A DNA stretch of 64,000 nucleotides, from positions 24,709,321-24,773,320 of the forward strand of contig CM063109.1 of assembly GCA_031841125.1 (NCBI GenBank). Reading direction: 5' to 3'. Under the pieces are notes generated by a model that saw nothing but the letters and a program-made list of their open reading frames with translations, did no database searches and was not told where the DNA came from. The position numbers were made by a program, and so were the translations under genes. Shown here piece after piece: positions 23,701 to 35,279 of this stretch. The stretch comes from Acanthococcus lagerstroemiae. Taxonomy: Eukaryota > Arthropoda > Insecta > Hemiptera > Eriococcidae. Positions within the stretch are counted from its first letter, which is position 1. Each line of letters begins with the position of its first letter.

Positions 23701-24246
23701 TTTCAGTCAAAGGAATGTATTCCTATTCGTACATTTAAAAATTCTACAAAGTAATTGTTTTTGAGGGATACTTTAAACATTTTCTCAGAATACCTATATG
23801 TTACAAAAATTGTACAAACCGGTCTCCTTGCCGTTCTAAACATTTTTTTAATTTACTGTATTATTTACTGTAACGCTCGGGGGGAGGGGCTATTAATTTA
23901 GTGGTATTTATGTAGATTAAAGAATCTAGACCCAACAAATTGTTGTTAACATAGATACAAGAACCAGCTGGGTTATGGTTTTATGGTTATTAATAATGAA
24001 AAATGTTTTCCCCCATATTCAGATTGATTGGGATTATACAGAAGAATTACAAAATTATTGCTATCTAACCAAATTAACGTAAAGATTTCATTTATTATTG
24101 GCTGACTGTTTTGGTTTTATTCTTGTTCTTTTCCTTTGTAGTTTGAAAGTTAGTTATCTTATTTTGCAAAGAATTTTGTGAACTGAAATTTTGAAAATAT
24201 TTCCAAATTCAATCGGTTTTAAAAAGTAAGTTAATAAATTGATACA

Positions 24247-25326
24247 ATGACTGGGACATATTCTAACTCAGATTGCACCGAAATAGTGTATTGCTATAGT
24301 TTATGCGGAGGAAATAGTAAAGGAGCAGCTCGACGTTATGTAGAAAATTTTCCAGAATGGTGACAGTTGAGTATTTAGAGACATTTTTATCCAACTGAAA
24401 GAGTTTGATTGCTTCTACACCCGATTTTTGAGAGGTCTACCAATATCGCCCTGTGAATGTTGACAAGCAGATACTTGATCTGATCTGAGAAGACTTAACG
24501 TTAAGCACCCGTGTATAAGCATCATGACTGGTATGGATTGAAATGTGACTTGGCGGGTGTTGAATAGCAACGGGTGTTATCCATATCACTATTCTTCCCG
24601 GAGATTACCATCCTAGACGAATGTTTTGCCAGTGCCTAATTAAGCACAGACTATTCGATGATAGAGGGGCGTATGGCGATGCACGTATACCAAATTTGCC
24701 CCGGGACACTGCAGCTCGGAATCGCCCCAAGCGCAGACCATTATGGAGTAAGATACTGTACACGAGCCAAAGAAAATCCGCGTGCTGCTTATGAACGCAG
24801 TGCCTACTGCCTAGCAAAAATTCAGTGTGAATGTATGGTGTGGAGCTAGTGGGAAGTACCTCGTGGGACTGCACATTTTTTAGATTCTTTGAACTCAGAA
24901 TAAATATTATCGTGATTTTTTTACATACAAACCTGTCTGCCCTATTAACAGAACAAGTACGATTAGGGACTAGGAGGGTATGTTCTTCCAGCACGATGGC
25001 GCACCGGCTCATTTTGAAGTTATTGTGAGAAATCAACTCGATCAGGATTTTCTAAGCCGCTGGATAGGACACTCTGGTCCAGTTCCATGGCCCCCGCCTT
25101 TACCTGACATGAAGCCGTGTGATTTTTTTGTATGGGGGGAACTAAAGAGAATAGTGTACCATAGCGGAAGACCTCAGTCGAGGAGTGGATTATTGACGCG
25201 GATACGGGAAGGAATAAAAGAGATAAAAGAAAATACAGATGCGTTAGAAGCGTCTACTATTTCAGTAATTCAACGGGCCAAAATATGTTTAGAATGTAAA
25301 GGAGACTGGTTTGAACAATTTTTGTA
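24247..25326 (+). pseudogene. Mariner-like transposase relic
   Basis: The start ATGACTGGGACATATTC encodes MTGTYSNSDCTEIVYCYSLC, like the N-terminus of a mariner-like family common in arthropods. A helix-turn-helix region follows (QILDLI, EDLTLSTR), then ENPRAAYERSAYC, then SALLTEQVRLGTRR. A frameshift near 24985 leads to FQHDGAPAHFEV, FLSRWIG and PDMKPCDFFVWG, and the frame ends at ...WFEQFL with a TAA. The second and third catalytic Asp segments (HDGAPAH and CDFFVWG) are visible. The stretch that should hold the first Asp is missing beside the retroposed tail at 24656-24728. Several stops and frameshifts show it is dead. Confidence 0.88.
24656..24728 (-). mobile_element. GC-rich retroposed tail C, copy 3 (in transposase)
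   Basis: A 73-bp truncated copy (GCGTATGGCGATGCACGTAT) sits between AAGCACAGACTATT (24642-24655) and AAGCGCAGACCATT (24729-24742), a 14-bp direct repeat with two mismatches. It interrupts the transposase, so the retroposition is younger than the mariner insertion. Confidence 0.8.
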
Positions 25327-25419
25327 ACATATTCTGAAAATATTTAAAATATCCCTGAAGAACAATTACTTTGTAAAGTTTTTAAATTTACAAATAGGGA
25401 CAAATTTCTTTGATTGAAA

Positions 25420-26375
25420 CTTTTTTGATCCGTAAAGCAAGTGAGATATTGGGGTGGGGAAGAAGGTGCAAGAAGAATTTATTGCTAATTAAAATTTAGC
25501 GTTTTGAAAAAGCAAGTTTTATAGGCAATATAAAACATATTATGTATGTATCTATAATCCTCTACTAAGTGAAACTTATTTTATGAAAATCGTGTTCAAC
25601 CACCGTCCATGATCTTTAATTTTTTTCTGTGTGGTTACCACAATTGTCATATTGCACCTCCTTCCCATCGGTATGCACCAACAATGTTACCAAAACCGAA
25701 TTTAGCGACCTTGGGAATCTATTATTGGGTACTCATATTAAACTGTACAAAATACTAGAACTCCCCCCCCCCTCATTGCATGGGCCTTAATTTCAAGTAT
25801 AGGGTAAACAGATGAAAGGAGGGTGGTGAATAAGCCCCTTAACGATATAATTCTGTGAAGTGGTCAAGTAGCCGAAGAAGATTATTATTATCTTCATAAG
25901 GTCTGTGCATCTGTGTTAAAAAGTAATAATTCTTAACAGGGATATCTTAAACTCCATTCTGAGCAGTTCTAATCCAGGTACTAGAACATTGCTAATGACC
26001 TTTTTCATGGCAAATTTAATGTACGATCTATTGCAAATAAAAAGACAGTAGATCAATAGGACAAATTTCACGAGAAATCGAACGTGATAATTTTCTGATA
26101 ATAATTTGTTCTAAAATTGATTTTATAAACACCCTTTCAACCGATTCCGACCACTTCTGTGGTTACTATAACTACCATTTACTATAACCTACTGGTATCA
26201 TTTTTCTGTTATCTCCAGTCGTGAGAAGAAAAAAAAATTCAAAGATAAAAAACTTCAAAATCTGACGATAACTCAGTCCCGTCAGAAGTAAGGATATGCA
26301 AACATATCTACATAGTGTCAGGGTAGGTTGCCTCCTTACCAGGTGGAAGGGAGTCATTGCAAAAGAGACACCCTG
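25420..26375 (-). repeat. Right long inverted repeat of mariner-like element
   Basis: This is the reverse complement of the left arm. It contains an 8-C run near 25763 that is absent from the left arm. Confidence 0.85.
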
Positions 26376-27394
26376 TGGTATTATAAAATCTCAGCAGATC
26401 TCCACGCTCTCAATTGAGCCCACCCTGGATAAATTTCTGGTGGATGTCGATAACCTTGTGGGTGTGTCGGTGGTCGAGCGAGTGGGTGGGTGGCTTGCAA
26501 TGCTCAGGAAAATTACGAAGAAGATAAGGAACTAAGAAAATCAGATCGTGGGAATGCAATAAATATATGGTGGGTTGGTTTCTCCGGAATATTTTCGCTG
26601 GCTTAATTTTCAAAACAGACTGGCACTTTTACACACTTTTATTTGCATTTGCGAACTGAACGAACTGTTAATGTATCTAGCTAACTGATAACTTTGTTCA
26701 GCTGGTCATCAATATCTTTACTGAAGATACAAAGTTTGAATGTACGATGTCTGGGGAAATTGACTATCGACTGCGAGTCGACTTATCAAAAATGAAGAGC
26801 CACGATCGAATCAGTATAATAGATGAATTTCGAATGCTTAACGGTATACTCCCGAATGAATTGGGTCGTAGCGAGTCGATGTTATCGGTTGGTTTTTCCA
26901 CTTGTATTAGTTTTTATCGGTATAGTTGTTTATAATTACAGCGCATGAAAAATAAATTGCTGGTCTTTTCGTAGATCTGCAGTCGAACTCGACCTATTCG
27001 GTTTACTTTATTGCGTCTAAGGTCGAGTATAAAAGTTCGCGCTATGTGAAAGTAGGCCGCTGCATTCCCAAAGGAAAAGGATTTCTTAGATAAGAAAAGA
27101 AAATCACCGTTAACTTTTCTCGAAGGTTGTAGCTGTAGTTCTTTTACAACCGAGTACAGTTGAAACACAGTTCCACTTCGGATGCTTTTTATTAATTACG
27201 CTGTGAGGAAAGTACGGTGATAAGTAGATAGAAATCTGATAATTGGAACCAAAATTTCTTGTGTGTGGCGGGGGGGGGGGGTGTCAGACGCGTGTCTTGA
27301 AGAGAGGTTACCAACTGTATTTAATACTCATTATTTTATTACGAACATAATCCCAGAGGAACATTATGTAATCCACTTCTGTATTGTGGAATCC
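26376..27394. other. Unassigned sequence
   Basis: No gene is recognised. A 10-G run lies near 27271-27280. Confidence 0.45.
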
Positions 27395-29490
27395 ATTGTA
27401 AGACTGAGCAAGCTGTGGGTACCAAGAAAGTTGGACCTGAGACCAACGATAGGGGATACTAAGGCATTGATAGAAAAGCGAACTGAGCTCAGAAACAAGA
27501 TTAAGCTCAGCAAGAGAGACCAAGTTGACTATCTTATTAAATAAAACTATTAGGCGCGAGATCCGGCAGATTATTTGAAGATTTGACCAGGAAGCAATGG
27601 AAGAGGTATTTCAAGAAAGTTGGTCTGTAGAAAAGCGCATAAAGTGATCTCCAAAGGGCAGCACCTGTTACCTTTTATAATGACGAAAAATCAAATTCAA
27701 AATATGTTTGGAATAGAGGAAATTATAAATGAAGCAAACAACCTTTACAAATTATTATATGCTCCCTCAAAGCTATCAGAAATAGGTTAGAAAGCACTGT
27801 TAACAAATCGCAGGAGGAGGGAAGGAGTCGCCCAAAACTTTGGAAGTTTAAAAAGTTGTTGTATGTAGTACCCTCAAGTCATTAAAACGTAGAAAGATAG
27901 CAGGCCCTGATAAAATTGAAAACTCGACTTTGAAAATGCAGTAGTTTCCCGCTTATCCGACCTAATCAGGTCTCGAGGGAGGTCAGATAACGAAAAAGTC
28001 GGATAATCCGAAAGGCCTAATTTTTCAATAAAAATGTATAGTAATGTGGTGCTTTGATAATTTAGGAAAGAAATAACGGAGTATGTAATAGATATTGTCT
28101 TTATTTTCACTGTATATACATACATACATAATATGTGCTTAGTGGAATAATAGCTCATATTATGTGTACAGTTCAGTAAAGAATACATTAGTGGATTATA
28201 ATTAATTTTGAGAGGGTTGGAAATAATCGGTAATAACAGACTGCCATGATTTTGCGTTCACACGTTTCTCTGCTGCAAAATTTCGCCATTTTCGGAAAAT
28301 GAGCAACTCCTAAGATGTTGCACTAGACCCATCACTCATTTAACTGTATGCAAGGATGAGCGATCGAGAACATGCAAAGGTCGGATAATTTTGGCCTGAT
28401 GGGTCGGATAATTCGGCAAGTAAGGTGGGATGAATTTGAGTCGGATAACCCGAGAGTCGGATAATTGAGAGACTACTGTGGCTGCAGAATCTTCACCACC
28501 CCTCTTGACAAGGCTCATTAATCAATTTTGGAAAGCTGGTTTCTCACCTGACAATGATAGGTATCGGAGATAATGCTTCCGTATAAAAAAGGCGACAGGA
28601 GTAATCTGAATAATTAGAGACGCATAAGTCTGTCTTCAAATTGTGACAAAGTTTTTCTAAAGCTTTTGATTCCATTACCTGTGAACGTGTGTAGGAAGCA
28701 CTGGATAATCAAGGTATTGAACTAAGTATTTTCAAATTTCTAAAAAAATTTTTTTTTAAATTCCAAGGTTTATATAAATTTGGATAGACAAGGGGAAGAA
28801 TTTACGCTTAGTTAACGGGCAAAGCAAGAAGACCCTTTTTTCCCTTAAATATTTAACAGTGTATTAAAGGGAATTTTTCGTGAACTCGATTGAGAGGGTA
28901 AAAGGGTTAAAATTAATGGTCAATGGTTTAATAACCCGACACTCGCGGGTAACATTGTCCTGGTGAACGCTAGCCTAGATGAATTAAAAAATATGGCAGA
29001 GGAGCTCTGCATTGAGAGCAAAAGAGTGGGACTTACAATTAATGAATCAAAAACAAAATACTAACAAATAGTAATGAGTTATATCGTGTGATAGGTGGGA
29101 ATTTGATCGATGGTGCTACGTAGTACAAGTATTTGGGCTAAACTCCGAGTTTTTATGAAATAATGACAAAACAACTCAGTATTAGGAGAAGAAATAGTTT
29201 GCAAAATTTTTGGTCGTACAAAAATATTTAAAAGACAAGTTTAATTTGGCATCAGAAATCAAAATTGAGAACCAATGCGTAATTCCACCTTTACCTACGG
29301 TGGGACTAAGACCCACCCGAAACGGATGTTAATGAGCATAGTGATAATTAAATTTACGGATAAGGTGAGAGTGAAAATGATAATTCAAAAAATTCAAGCT
29401 ATTGATATCAGCTAGATAATTAAGAAGTTAAAACTAGGATATGTCGATTCTTTGGTTAGAGGGGCAGACAACTTGAATAAAAAAAGTCGG
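27395..29490 (+). pseudogene. RTE-like LINE relic split by a MITE
   Basis: The plus strand begins with a pre-RT linker (ALIEKRTELRNKIKLSKRDQ, then NKTIRREIRQIIRRFDQEAM) and runs to LKSLKRRKIAGPDKIENSTL, the conserved GPD segment before the RT. The reading is broken at 27938 by the MITE and resumes at 28479 with SSPPLLTRLINQFWKAG, KKATG-type residues and RRISLSSNCDKVF. Farther on, LVNASLDELKNMAEELCIES marks the region after the catalytic box, where the aspartates are gone. Many stops and frameshifts are present. The end runs into tail repeat A. Confidence 0.85.
27939..28478. mobile_element. Pogo/Tigger-like MITE
   Basis: The left end reads CAGTAGTTTCCCGCTTATCC and the right end, in reverse complement, CAGTAGTCTCTCAATTATCC. 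Further TTATCCGAC copies lie just inside both ends. Repeated TTATCCGAC at the termini is characteristic of pogo/Tigger elements. The 540-bp interior has no transposase. It sits exactly where the LINE reading frame breaks. Flanking dinucleotides read TG on both sides rather than the expected TA. Confidence 0.82.
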
Positions 29491-29870
29491 AAGAGTTCGA
29501 CCGCTGCACAAAAAGACGGTGAGTCACCCAGCCGACCACGTGACCTGCATACCTACATTCCAGTGTCTTCTCTAGTCCATTCTCGGCGTCGCTCGGCATT
29601 TTCCGTGTCGGCTAGTCGAAACGTGATACAACGAATGATCGCGTAAAGAGGAATACGCAACTACATTGTGCTGGTAACGTTTTTTGCAGAGCGTTTCCTG
29701 CGGAACTTCTCTCTCTCTCTCTCTCGCATGGCAAACCATTAGACGTATCCATGTCAAAGGAATGAAAATTTCTCACACCGTGTCCAGCAATGGTGCTACA
29801 GTGTGTGAAACTGGTTGAGGTCGTAGACAGTTTAGAAGAATCAGAAAGAGGCTCTCATATAAATAATAGC
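29470..29870 (+). repeat. LINE 3'-tail repeat A, copy 2
   Basis: It follows remains of the LINE C-terminus (LKLGYVDSLVRGADN) and shares CATTCTCGGCGTCGCTCGGC, GTGTCGGCTAGTCGAAACG, GAGGAATACGCAACTACATT and GTGCTACAGTGTGTGAAACT with copies 3 and 4. It contains a (CT)n run at 29710-29729. It continues past the shared end into AGAAGAATCAGAAAGAG. Confidence 0.8.
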
Positions 29871-30460
29871 CTTAAACAAGCTTTGAAGAATCTATACAAC
29901 TCTGGAAGTCGGTTAAAGAATTTTAAAGATGTCTGGAAGGATCCTGGGAAGTCCGAATCAGGTCGGCAAGCTTGTCAAAGTATCTCATAGTTCTGGAACG
30001 CTTTGAAGAGTCTACAGATCCTAAAGAATTTTAAAGAGTTTGTGAGGGTTCCAACTGATTTTATAAAACCTTAAAAAGGTGGAACTAACTCGGACCTAAA
30101 GAAAAACAACAACACACTAATGAATTTTGAGGAAAGCCCCGAGCACCTTGGGAAAAATTGAAAAAGTGAATGGCGGACTTGTGGCTGTGAGGAATCTTTA
30201 GGATTGGGGAGAGTCCAAAAAAGTGACAGTAACTTGGATTCGACTTGTATGAGGAGGCCCGATGGGGAAGAATGGGCCAACAGGCTGCGGAGGAGCAGAA
30301 AAGGGTTGGGCACTTGAATTCGGGATTAAAGTTTCTTTTACCTTACACTGACGACTGCAAACAAGTGAAACATACTTGGATCGGACTTATTTAGATTTAG
30401 AGCAAATACCTATGTTCCCGTTTTAAAATATTGTTCTAAATTCCACGCCTGTATCTAGAT
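29871..30460. other. Unassigned sequence, weakly repetitive
   Basis: Loose repeats of CTTTGAAGAATCT and AAAGAATTTTAAAGA occur at 29880-30040. Nothing else is recognised. Confidence 0.4.
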
Positions 30461-30701
30461 GCTATTCAGCAAAAGGGAACCAACCATCATTTGGAAACAA
30501 AATGAGTTATTAGTATCGTTGGAAAGAGCGTAAAAAGTAGAATTTTTCAAAATTGGGCCCCCGATTCAAAAATGTGTACTCATGTTGAAGAAAGCTTATC
30601 AGTAAACGCTATGTCATATAGTTTCTACATGGCTTTTGAACTTCGAATCACATGTTCTCAAAAATCGGATTTTGCTAGTTAGTTCCCTTTTGCTGAATAG
30701 C
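30461..30701. mobile_element. 241-bp MITE
   Basis: The left end, GCTATTCAGCAAAAGGGAAC, is repeated in reverse complement at the right end (30676-30701); the 26-bp arms differ at about two positions. It has no coding capacity and no certain target duplication. Confidence 0.78.
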
Positions 30702-31454
30702 GTCCAGCTATGAGCATATCCGAGACTTCGGGAACAGAAAAGTTGAAAAGTTGGTTCTTTCCTCCATTTTTAACATGATAACGTCACACGTCAGTAAATC
30801 TGTTGGAGGCCGTATCTTCTGAGATCTCACATGAGCATTGACCTGGCATGGGGACCATATCACCTAAGAACTCTTGTGAATACAGATTTTTTTCCCCGAA
30901 CATAATGAGCATTTCTACCTTCTGAGATCTCCTAAGAAGCTGCATAAGTTTTCCCTTGATCTGTGGATATTTTACCGTTTACCTCATCCCTTATGTTCCA
31001 AATGTAAGTCTGTTGTGCTTCTTGTAATTAGCTTGGTTCTTCGAAGACTTCTGAGAGGTTGGAGGCAATCCAAGTTTTCCCACGATGTAACAGAATGTCT
31101 GCTCCTCTTGTAAATATGTGAGAACTGCCTCGCCGAATTAGAGAATTCCTAGTAAAACAGTCTGATCAACTTTTTGCATGCTTACATTTAGAGTTAATAG
31201 CCAATCTAATCTTTGTGTTCGGTTTTGTTTCAGGTGAGTACTATGAATCTAATGAGTCATTGTATTGGGACGAAATGGAGTTGAAACCATATAGCTGGTT
31301 TTGATTCGGATCTGCAACAAAGGTGCCGCAGACTTTGTAGACAGGTAACTGAGTAGACACGCTAGTTATCTACTGTTGTACGATACAAGGTGTTAGAAAT
31401 TGCCAACTCAAATGTGGAGATTCGTATTATAAAAAATTCTGAACAAAGGTTTGG
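30702..31454. other. Unassigned sequence
   Basis: No gene or repeat is recognised. Confidence 0.4.
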
Positions 31455-32005
31455 ATACATATTATGTAACATTTATAGCTTTAGAAAAAGCTTTTGATAA
31501 TGCTGAATGATCAAATATGTTTCAAATATTAGAATAAGAAAGGTGATATGGAACTTATAAAATGATCAAAGGGTTCAAGTACAAGCAGAGGATTAAGTGA
31601 GAAGCGAAAATTCAAGGAGTAAAACAAGGTTGCTTTTTGTCACGAGTACTGTTTAACCTGTTTATAGAAAAGGTAATTGAAGAAATGAATGAAAGAAAAT
31701 AGTGTGAAAATACAAGGAGAGCCGGTGAGAATGATAAGGTCAGATGGCATAGTGGAAGGAATTGAAGAAACACTGTTGGATGAATTGAAAATAAAATATA
31801 AAATAAAGATGAATAAGAATAAAACAAAATTGATGGTAGTCTGTAGATGGGAACTAAATCCAATAAGTATGGAAATAGGAGGTGAAAATGACTTCTTCAG
31901 TCGTCCATTCTTGGCGTTGATAAGGCATAAGACCAAAGCTATTGATATTGGCTTGATAATCAAGTAGTTAAAACTAGGATATGCCGGTCATTTGGTTAGA
32001 GGAGG
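31455..32005 (+). pseudogene. Second LINE reverse transcriptase relic
   Basis: The plus strand shows YVTFIALEKAFDNAE, then IQGVKQGCFLSRVLFNLFIE, then in a shifted frame IQGEPVRMI and MNKNKTKLMVVCR. GVKQGC..S..LFNL marks a different LINE lineage from the GDPLSP-type relics in the window. The YADD-type box is not readable and stops are frequent. A short piece resembling tail repeat A (TCAGTCGTCCATTCTTGGCG) is embedded at about 31897-31917, which suggests a composite. The C-terminal GYAGHLVRGGADN leads into tail repeat A. Confidence 0.75.
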
Positions 32006-32437
32006 AGCAGACAACTGGAATAAATATTTAAAAAAAAAAGTCTCAAGAGTCCAACTGGTGCATGGAAGGACATTGTTACATGGTGTGTCATCCAGGTGAC
32101 CGTGTTGACGCGCATACCAGTATCTTCTCTAGCCATCCATTCTCTGCGTCGCTCAGCATTTCTTGTGTCGGCTAGTCGAAACGAGATGCAACGAATGACC
32201 GCGTAAAGAGGAATACGCAACTACATTATGCTGGTAACGGTTTTTGCAGAGCGTTTTCTGCGGAATCTCTCTCTTTCGCATGGCGAGCTATTAGACGTAT
32301 CCATGTCAAAGGAATGAAAATTTTTTAGGGGTCTTTTTGAAGATCTCACCGAGCCAGTTACGTTAAAGTCCAGCAGTGGTGCTACAGTGTGTGAAACTGG
32401 TTAGGGTCTTAAACATTTTAGAAGAATCAGAAAGAGA
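32006..32437 (+). repeat. LINE 3'-tail repeat A, copy 3
   Basis: This is the full tail unit, from GACAACTGGAATAAA to AGAAGAATCAGAAAGAG. It is followed immediately by another copy, so copies 3 and 4 form a direct tandem with a period of about 430 bp. Confidence 0.8.
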
Positions 32438-32755
32438 CTGGAATAAAAAAAGTCTCAAGAGTCTAACCGGTGCACAGAAGGACATTGTTACATGGTTTGT
32501 TGTCCAGGGGACCGTGTTGATGCGCAGACCCATATTCCAGTACCTTCTCTAGTCGTCCATTCTCGGCGTCGCTCGGCATTCTTAGTGTTGGACAATCGAA
32601 ATGTGATAGAACGAATGACTGCGTAAACAGGAACACGCAACTACATCTCGGTGGTAACGTTTTTCTGCGGAATGTTTTTTGTGGAGTTTTTCTTGCGGGG
32701 TTTCTCTTTCGCGTCATAAGCAATTAGACATATCGACGTATCCGTGTCAGTTTCA
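32438..32755 (+). repeat. LINE 3'-tail repeat A, copy 4
   Basis: It begins ACTGGAATAAAAAAAGTCTC like copy 3 and ends ACGTATCCGTGTCAG. The distal part after CCATGTCAAA seen in copy 3 is absent. Confidence 0.8.
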
Positions 32756-32774
32756 CAGGGTTGGACTTCATATG

Positions 32775-32905
32775 AATTTAAAAAGGGAAAGAAGCGCTCC
32801 CCGTTGGAGGGACGAGCACGTTAGTAAATTTGGTTTATTTTGGCACAGAGCTGCCCCTGATAAGAGTGAATGAAAACGGATGGTGGAAGCCTCTCTGCCC
32901 GGCGC
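32775..32905 (+). pseudogene. LINE C-terminal scrap
   Basis: The plus strand encodes RSAPRWRDEHVSKF and FWHRAAPDKSE, then after a stop RMVEASLPG. This resembles the extreme C-terminus of many insect LINE ORF2 proteins (RWRD...W...A.DR..W). It is too short to assign to a clade. Confidence 0.5.
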
Positions 32906-35096
32906 TGGACGGACTCGGTTGCTTTGTAAGTTGTCTGCGCCGGGAACCCGAATCCAAAAGTGTAAAGACTAAAGAAAAGTGAAAACAGACGGACAGTCTG
33001 ACTGGCTGACTAATTAATTAATTAACTAAATTAAAATTCGTAGTAGCACACCATGGTAGGTGGAAACCGGATGATGGATCCGAAAACGGTAGACAGTTAT
33101 CAGAGGTATCTTTATACCCTAGATAGATGTAGAGGGGCTTTTCCCTCATTCGTGGCTCGCCTAAAAGCTTCGAGTACGAAAGACGTATCCTGGAATTAGA
33201 GAAGGAAATGACTTCCAAGTTGGAGAACTGTGCCTATAGTCTGAGGTCGAAAGTTGGTACTTCCTTTCGGTGTCAGCTTTCTCCATTATATGACTTTGTG
33301 ATCCTTGAATAGCATCTTTCTCGCACAGGTTTCATGTTTCAAAGTGGAAGTCGAGATGGTTGAACAGAGCTTCCGACACACGGTCACCAATTCAAAGCAG
33401 TTGGCCGCGATGCCGAGCATATATGGGCGGCGGGTGGCGCTGTGTGCGCTGAAATTTAATAAATTACGCGGTAAATTAGAAAACGGTGTCGTCGACCCCG
33501 CTTACCGGCAGTCAGCCAGGGCAGAGGACAGTACTTGCACTCGGTTCTGGCCGCTTTCCAGTGAATACATACGTTGGCTTGCTCACCCACGCATCCGTAC
33601 GTATATACCTGGCTCGGTGAAGCGATGGAAAACGGAAATTTCGCCCCCGCCTAGATATCGACAGCCGGCAATAAATCCGACGATAGCGAAATTTTGAAGT
33701 CTGTATCGGGGTACTTCGGGCGTCGCAATTTAAAATTTAGACGCCTCGACGAATTATTATTAAATTAAACGGCGTAAATTATGGGATTGTAAGCAACCTT
33801 ATGAATGTAATTATCCGCGAGGAAGTTGAATTCGTGATTCGCAATAGATGGGTTCGAGTTGAAAGAGAGCTTAACGTAGTTTAAATATCGCGAATGCCAA
33901 AGGACGTGTTTTGTAGATAAAATGTGCTCCGGATAACGCGGCATGCGCGGTTTTCAAGTGCCGAAAGGAAACGCAGGCTCGGAAGATGTCACGTCAAGAA
34001 CAGAGAAAGCCAAAGAGTTTCAAAGGCCTTACGAAAAGAAAAAGGGTGTATTACGTTCGACAAAAAACATTTCAGCGCCAATGTATAAGATAATTTGACA
34101 ATGAAATGTTCAAGTTTTCAACGATCGGTGCTTATAGTTTAGTACCGAGGTATCTGCACTCTATTAACTTGCGCCAGCGAGAAAAATAAAATTCGAAACT
34201 ATTCAGCGGTTTTTTCTTCATTGTCTGCGTGTTCGGAAATTTTTTCATTTGCACTCCCCAACCTGATTGTATACAAAGTTAGCTCGACGTCATAATTGCT
34301 AACTTTACAATAAAATATATTGGATGGTATGTCATGAGTTTTTCTCTTTTTTTTTCTTTTTACGGATAATATTTATAGAGCCGAGCATCACCCGGGGTAA
34401 TTGAGTTTCAAAGTGGGCATCATCTCGAGAACTGGAAAAATAAATCGACGAACGACCGAGTAGTTTCCTTTTTTACGGCCTGTTCGGCGTACCTATACTT
34501 GAAAGAACTCGTCTGCTCGCTCTAAAAGGTTTTCTTAGACACTTGCTGACGTCAGCTGTATTATGCTGTAGATTCGCGGAGCAGAAATCTAGACGGTTGT
34601 ATAGATGCAGGGGCAACCGAGGGATGCCTTTTCCAAGCTGTGTTGAGAGAGAATGTATTTATTTTTTTTTGTATTTGATGTGCACAAGAGCGGTGGCGTA
34701 AATGCTTTTCTCGACGTTTTGGTGTACCTAAAGAAAATCAGAAAGAAAAACGCACCGCCGCCGCGTCTTGACAACATGATTAAGCTCGACAAAGTACGAC
34801 AGCCGCGAAAATATAGGGAAAATAGATTACGGTGACAAGACACAATTAAAAACTTCTTGATTAAAGAGTAGGTATATAGATACTTCGATGCTGGCAGGAA
34901 ATAACCTTCGTTTATAATATTTTGTTGAACGTCGAACTGGAAAAGAAGTTGCTTTATAATTACTCTTGTCCGTCAGTAGTTTCTTTAAGAACCACTGTGG
35001 TACAAAAAAAAAGTGCAAAAACTTGGAAATCACGTTCTTAAAATTGCATAACTTGAAGTAATACCGAACAGTCGACGAAGTCTACCTGTTTCGAGC
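32906..35096. other. Unassigned, with CpG-bearing unique block
   Basis: No transposon is recognised. At about 33400-34000 the sequence is richer in CpG and not obviously repetitive. A 130-codon plus-strand frame (33305-33697) lies there, but it has no known domain and I do not call it a gene. This is a candidate conserved non-coding block. Confidence 0.4.
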
Positions 35097-35180
35097 AGTG
35101 GCGTAGCCAAGGATAGGCCAGGGTAGGCCTGCTACCCAAGAAAATTTTTGTTCCACTTGTGGCCTATCGAATTTTTTTCC
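35097..35180 (+). mobile_element. Partial hAT-type end
   Basis: AGCAGTGGCGTAGCCAAGG resembles the terminal repeat of the MITE at 2351, followed by unrelated sequence. No partner end with CTACGCCACTG was found, so this may be a truncated copy. Confidence 0.4.
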
Positions 35181-35279
35181 CACATTGAACCAGTTAGTGC
35201 TTCTTACCGATATGCTCAGCATGAGTCCTGTCATGTCATCGCTGGGGTTTTTCCTGGCGAAGACAGCATGCTTCAGAGT

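Larger units (their letters stand above)
22738..26375. mobile_element. Mariner-like element with ~950-bp inverted repeats
   Basis: Two long arms, 22738-23700 and about 25420-26375, are reverse complements of each other by eye along nearly their whole length. Shared blocks run from GTCTCTTTTGCAAT at the outer ends to TTCTTGCGCCTTCTTCCCCA at the inner ends. Between them lies a degraded mariner-like transposase. The left flank has TA; the right flank shows TG, possibly a mutated TA target site. Tc1/mariner elements usually have much shorter terminal repeats, so arms of this size are notable. Confidence 0.8.

Noticed and set aside
33305..33697. 130-codon plus-strand frame
   Set aside because: No recognised domain and no splice or neighbour support. 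More likely a chance frame in a CpG-bearing block.
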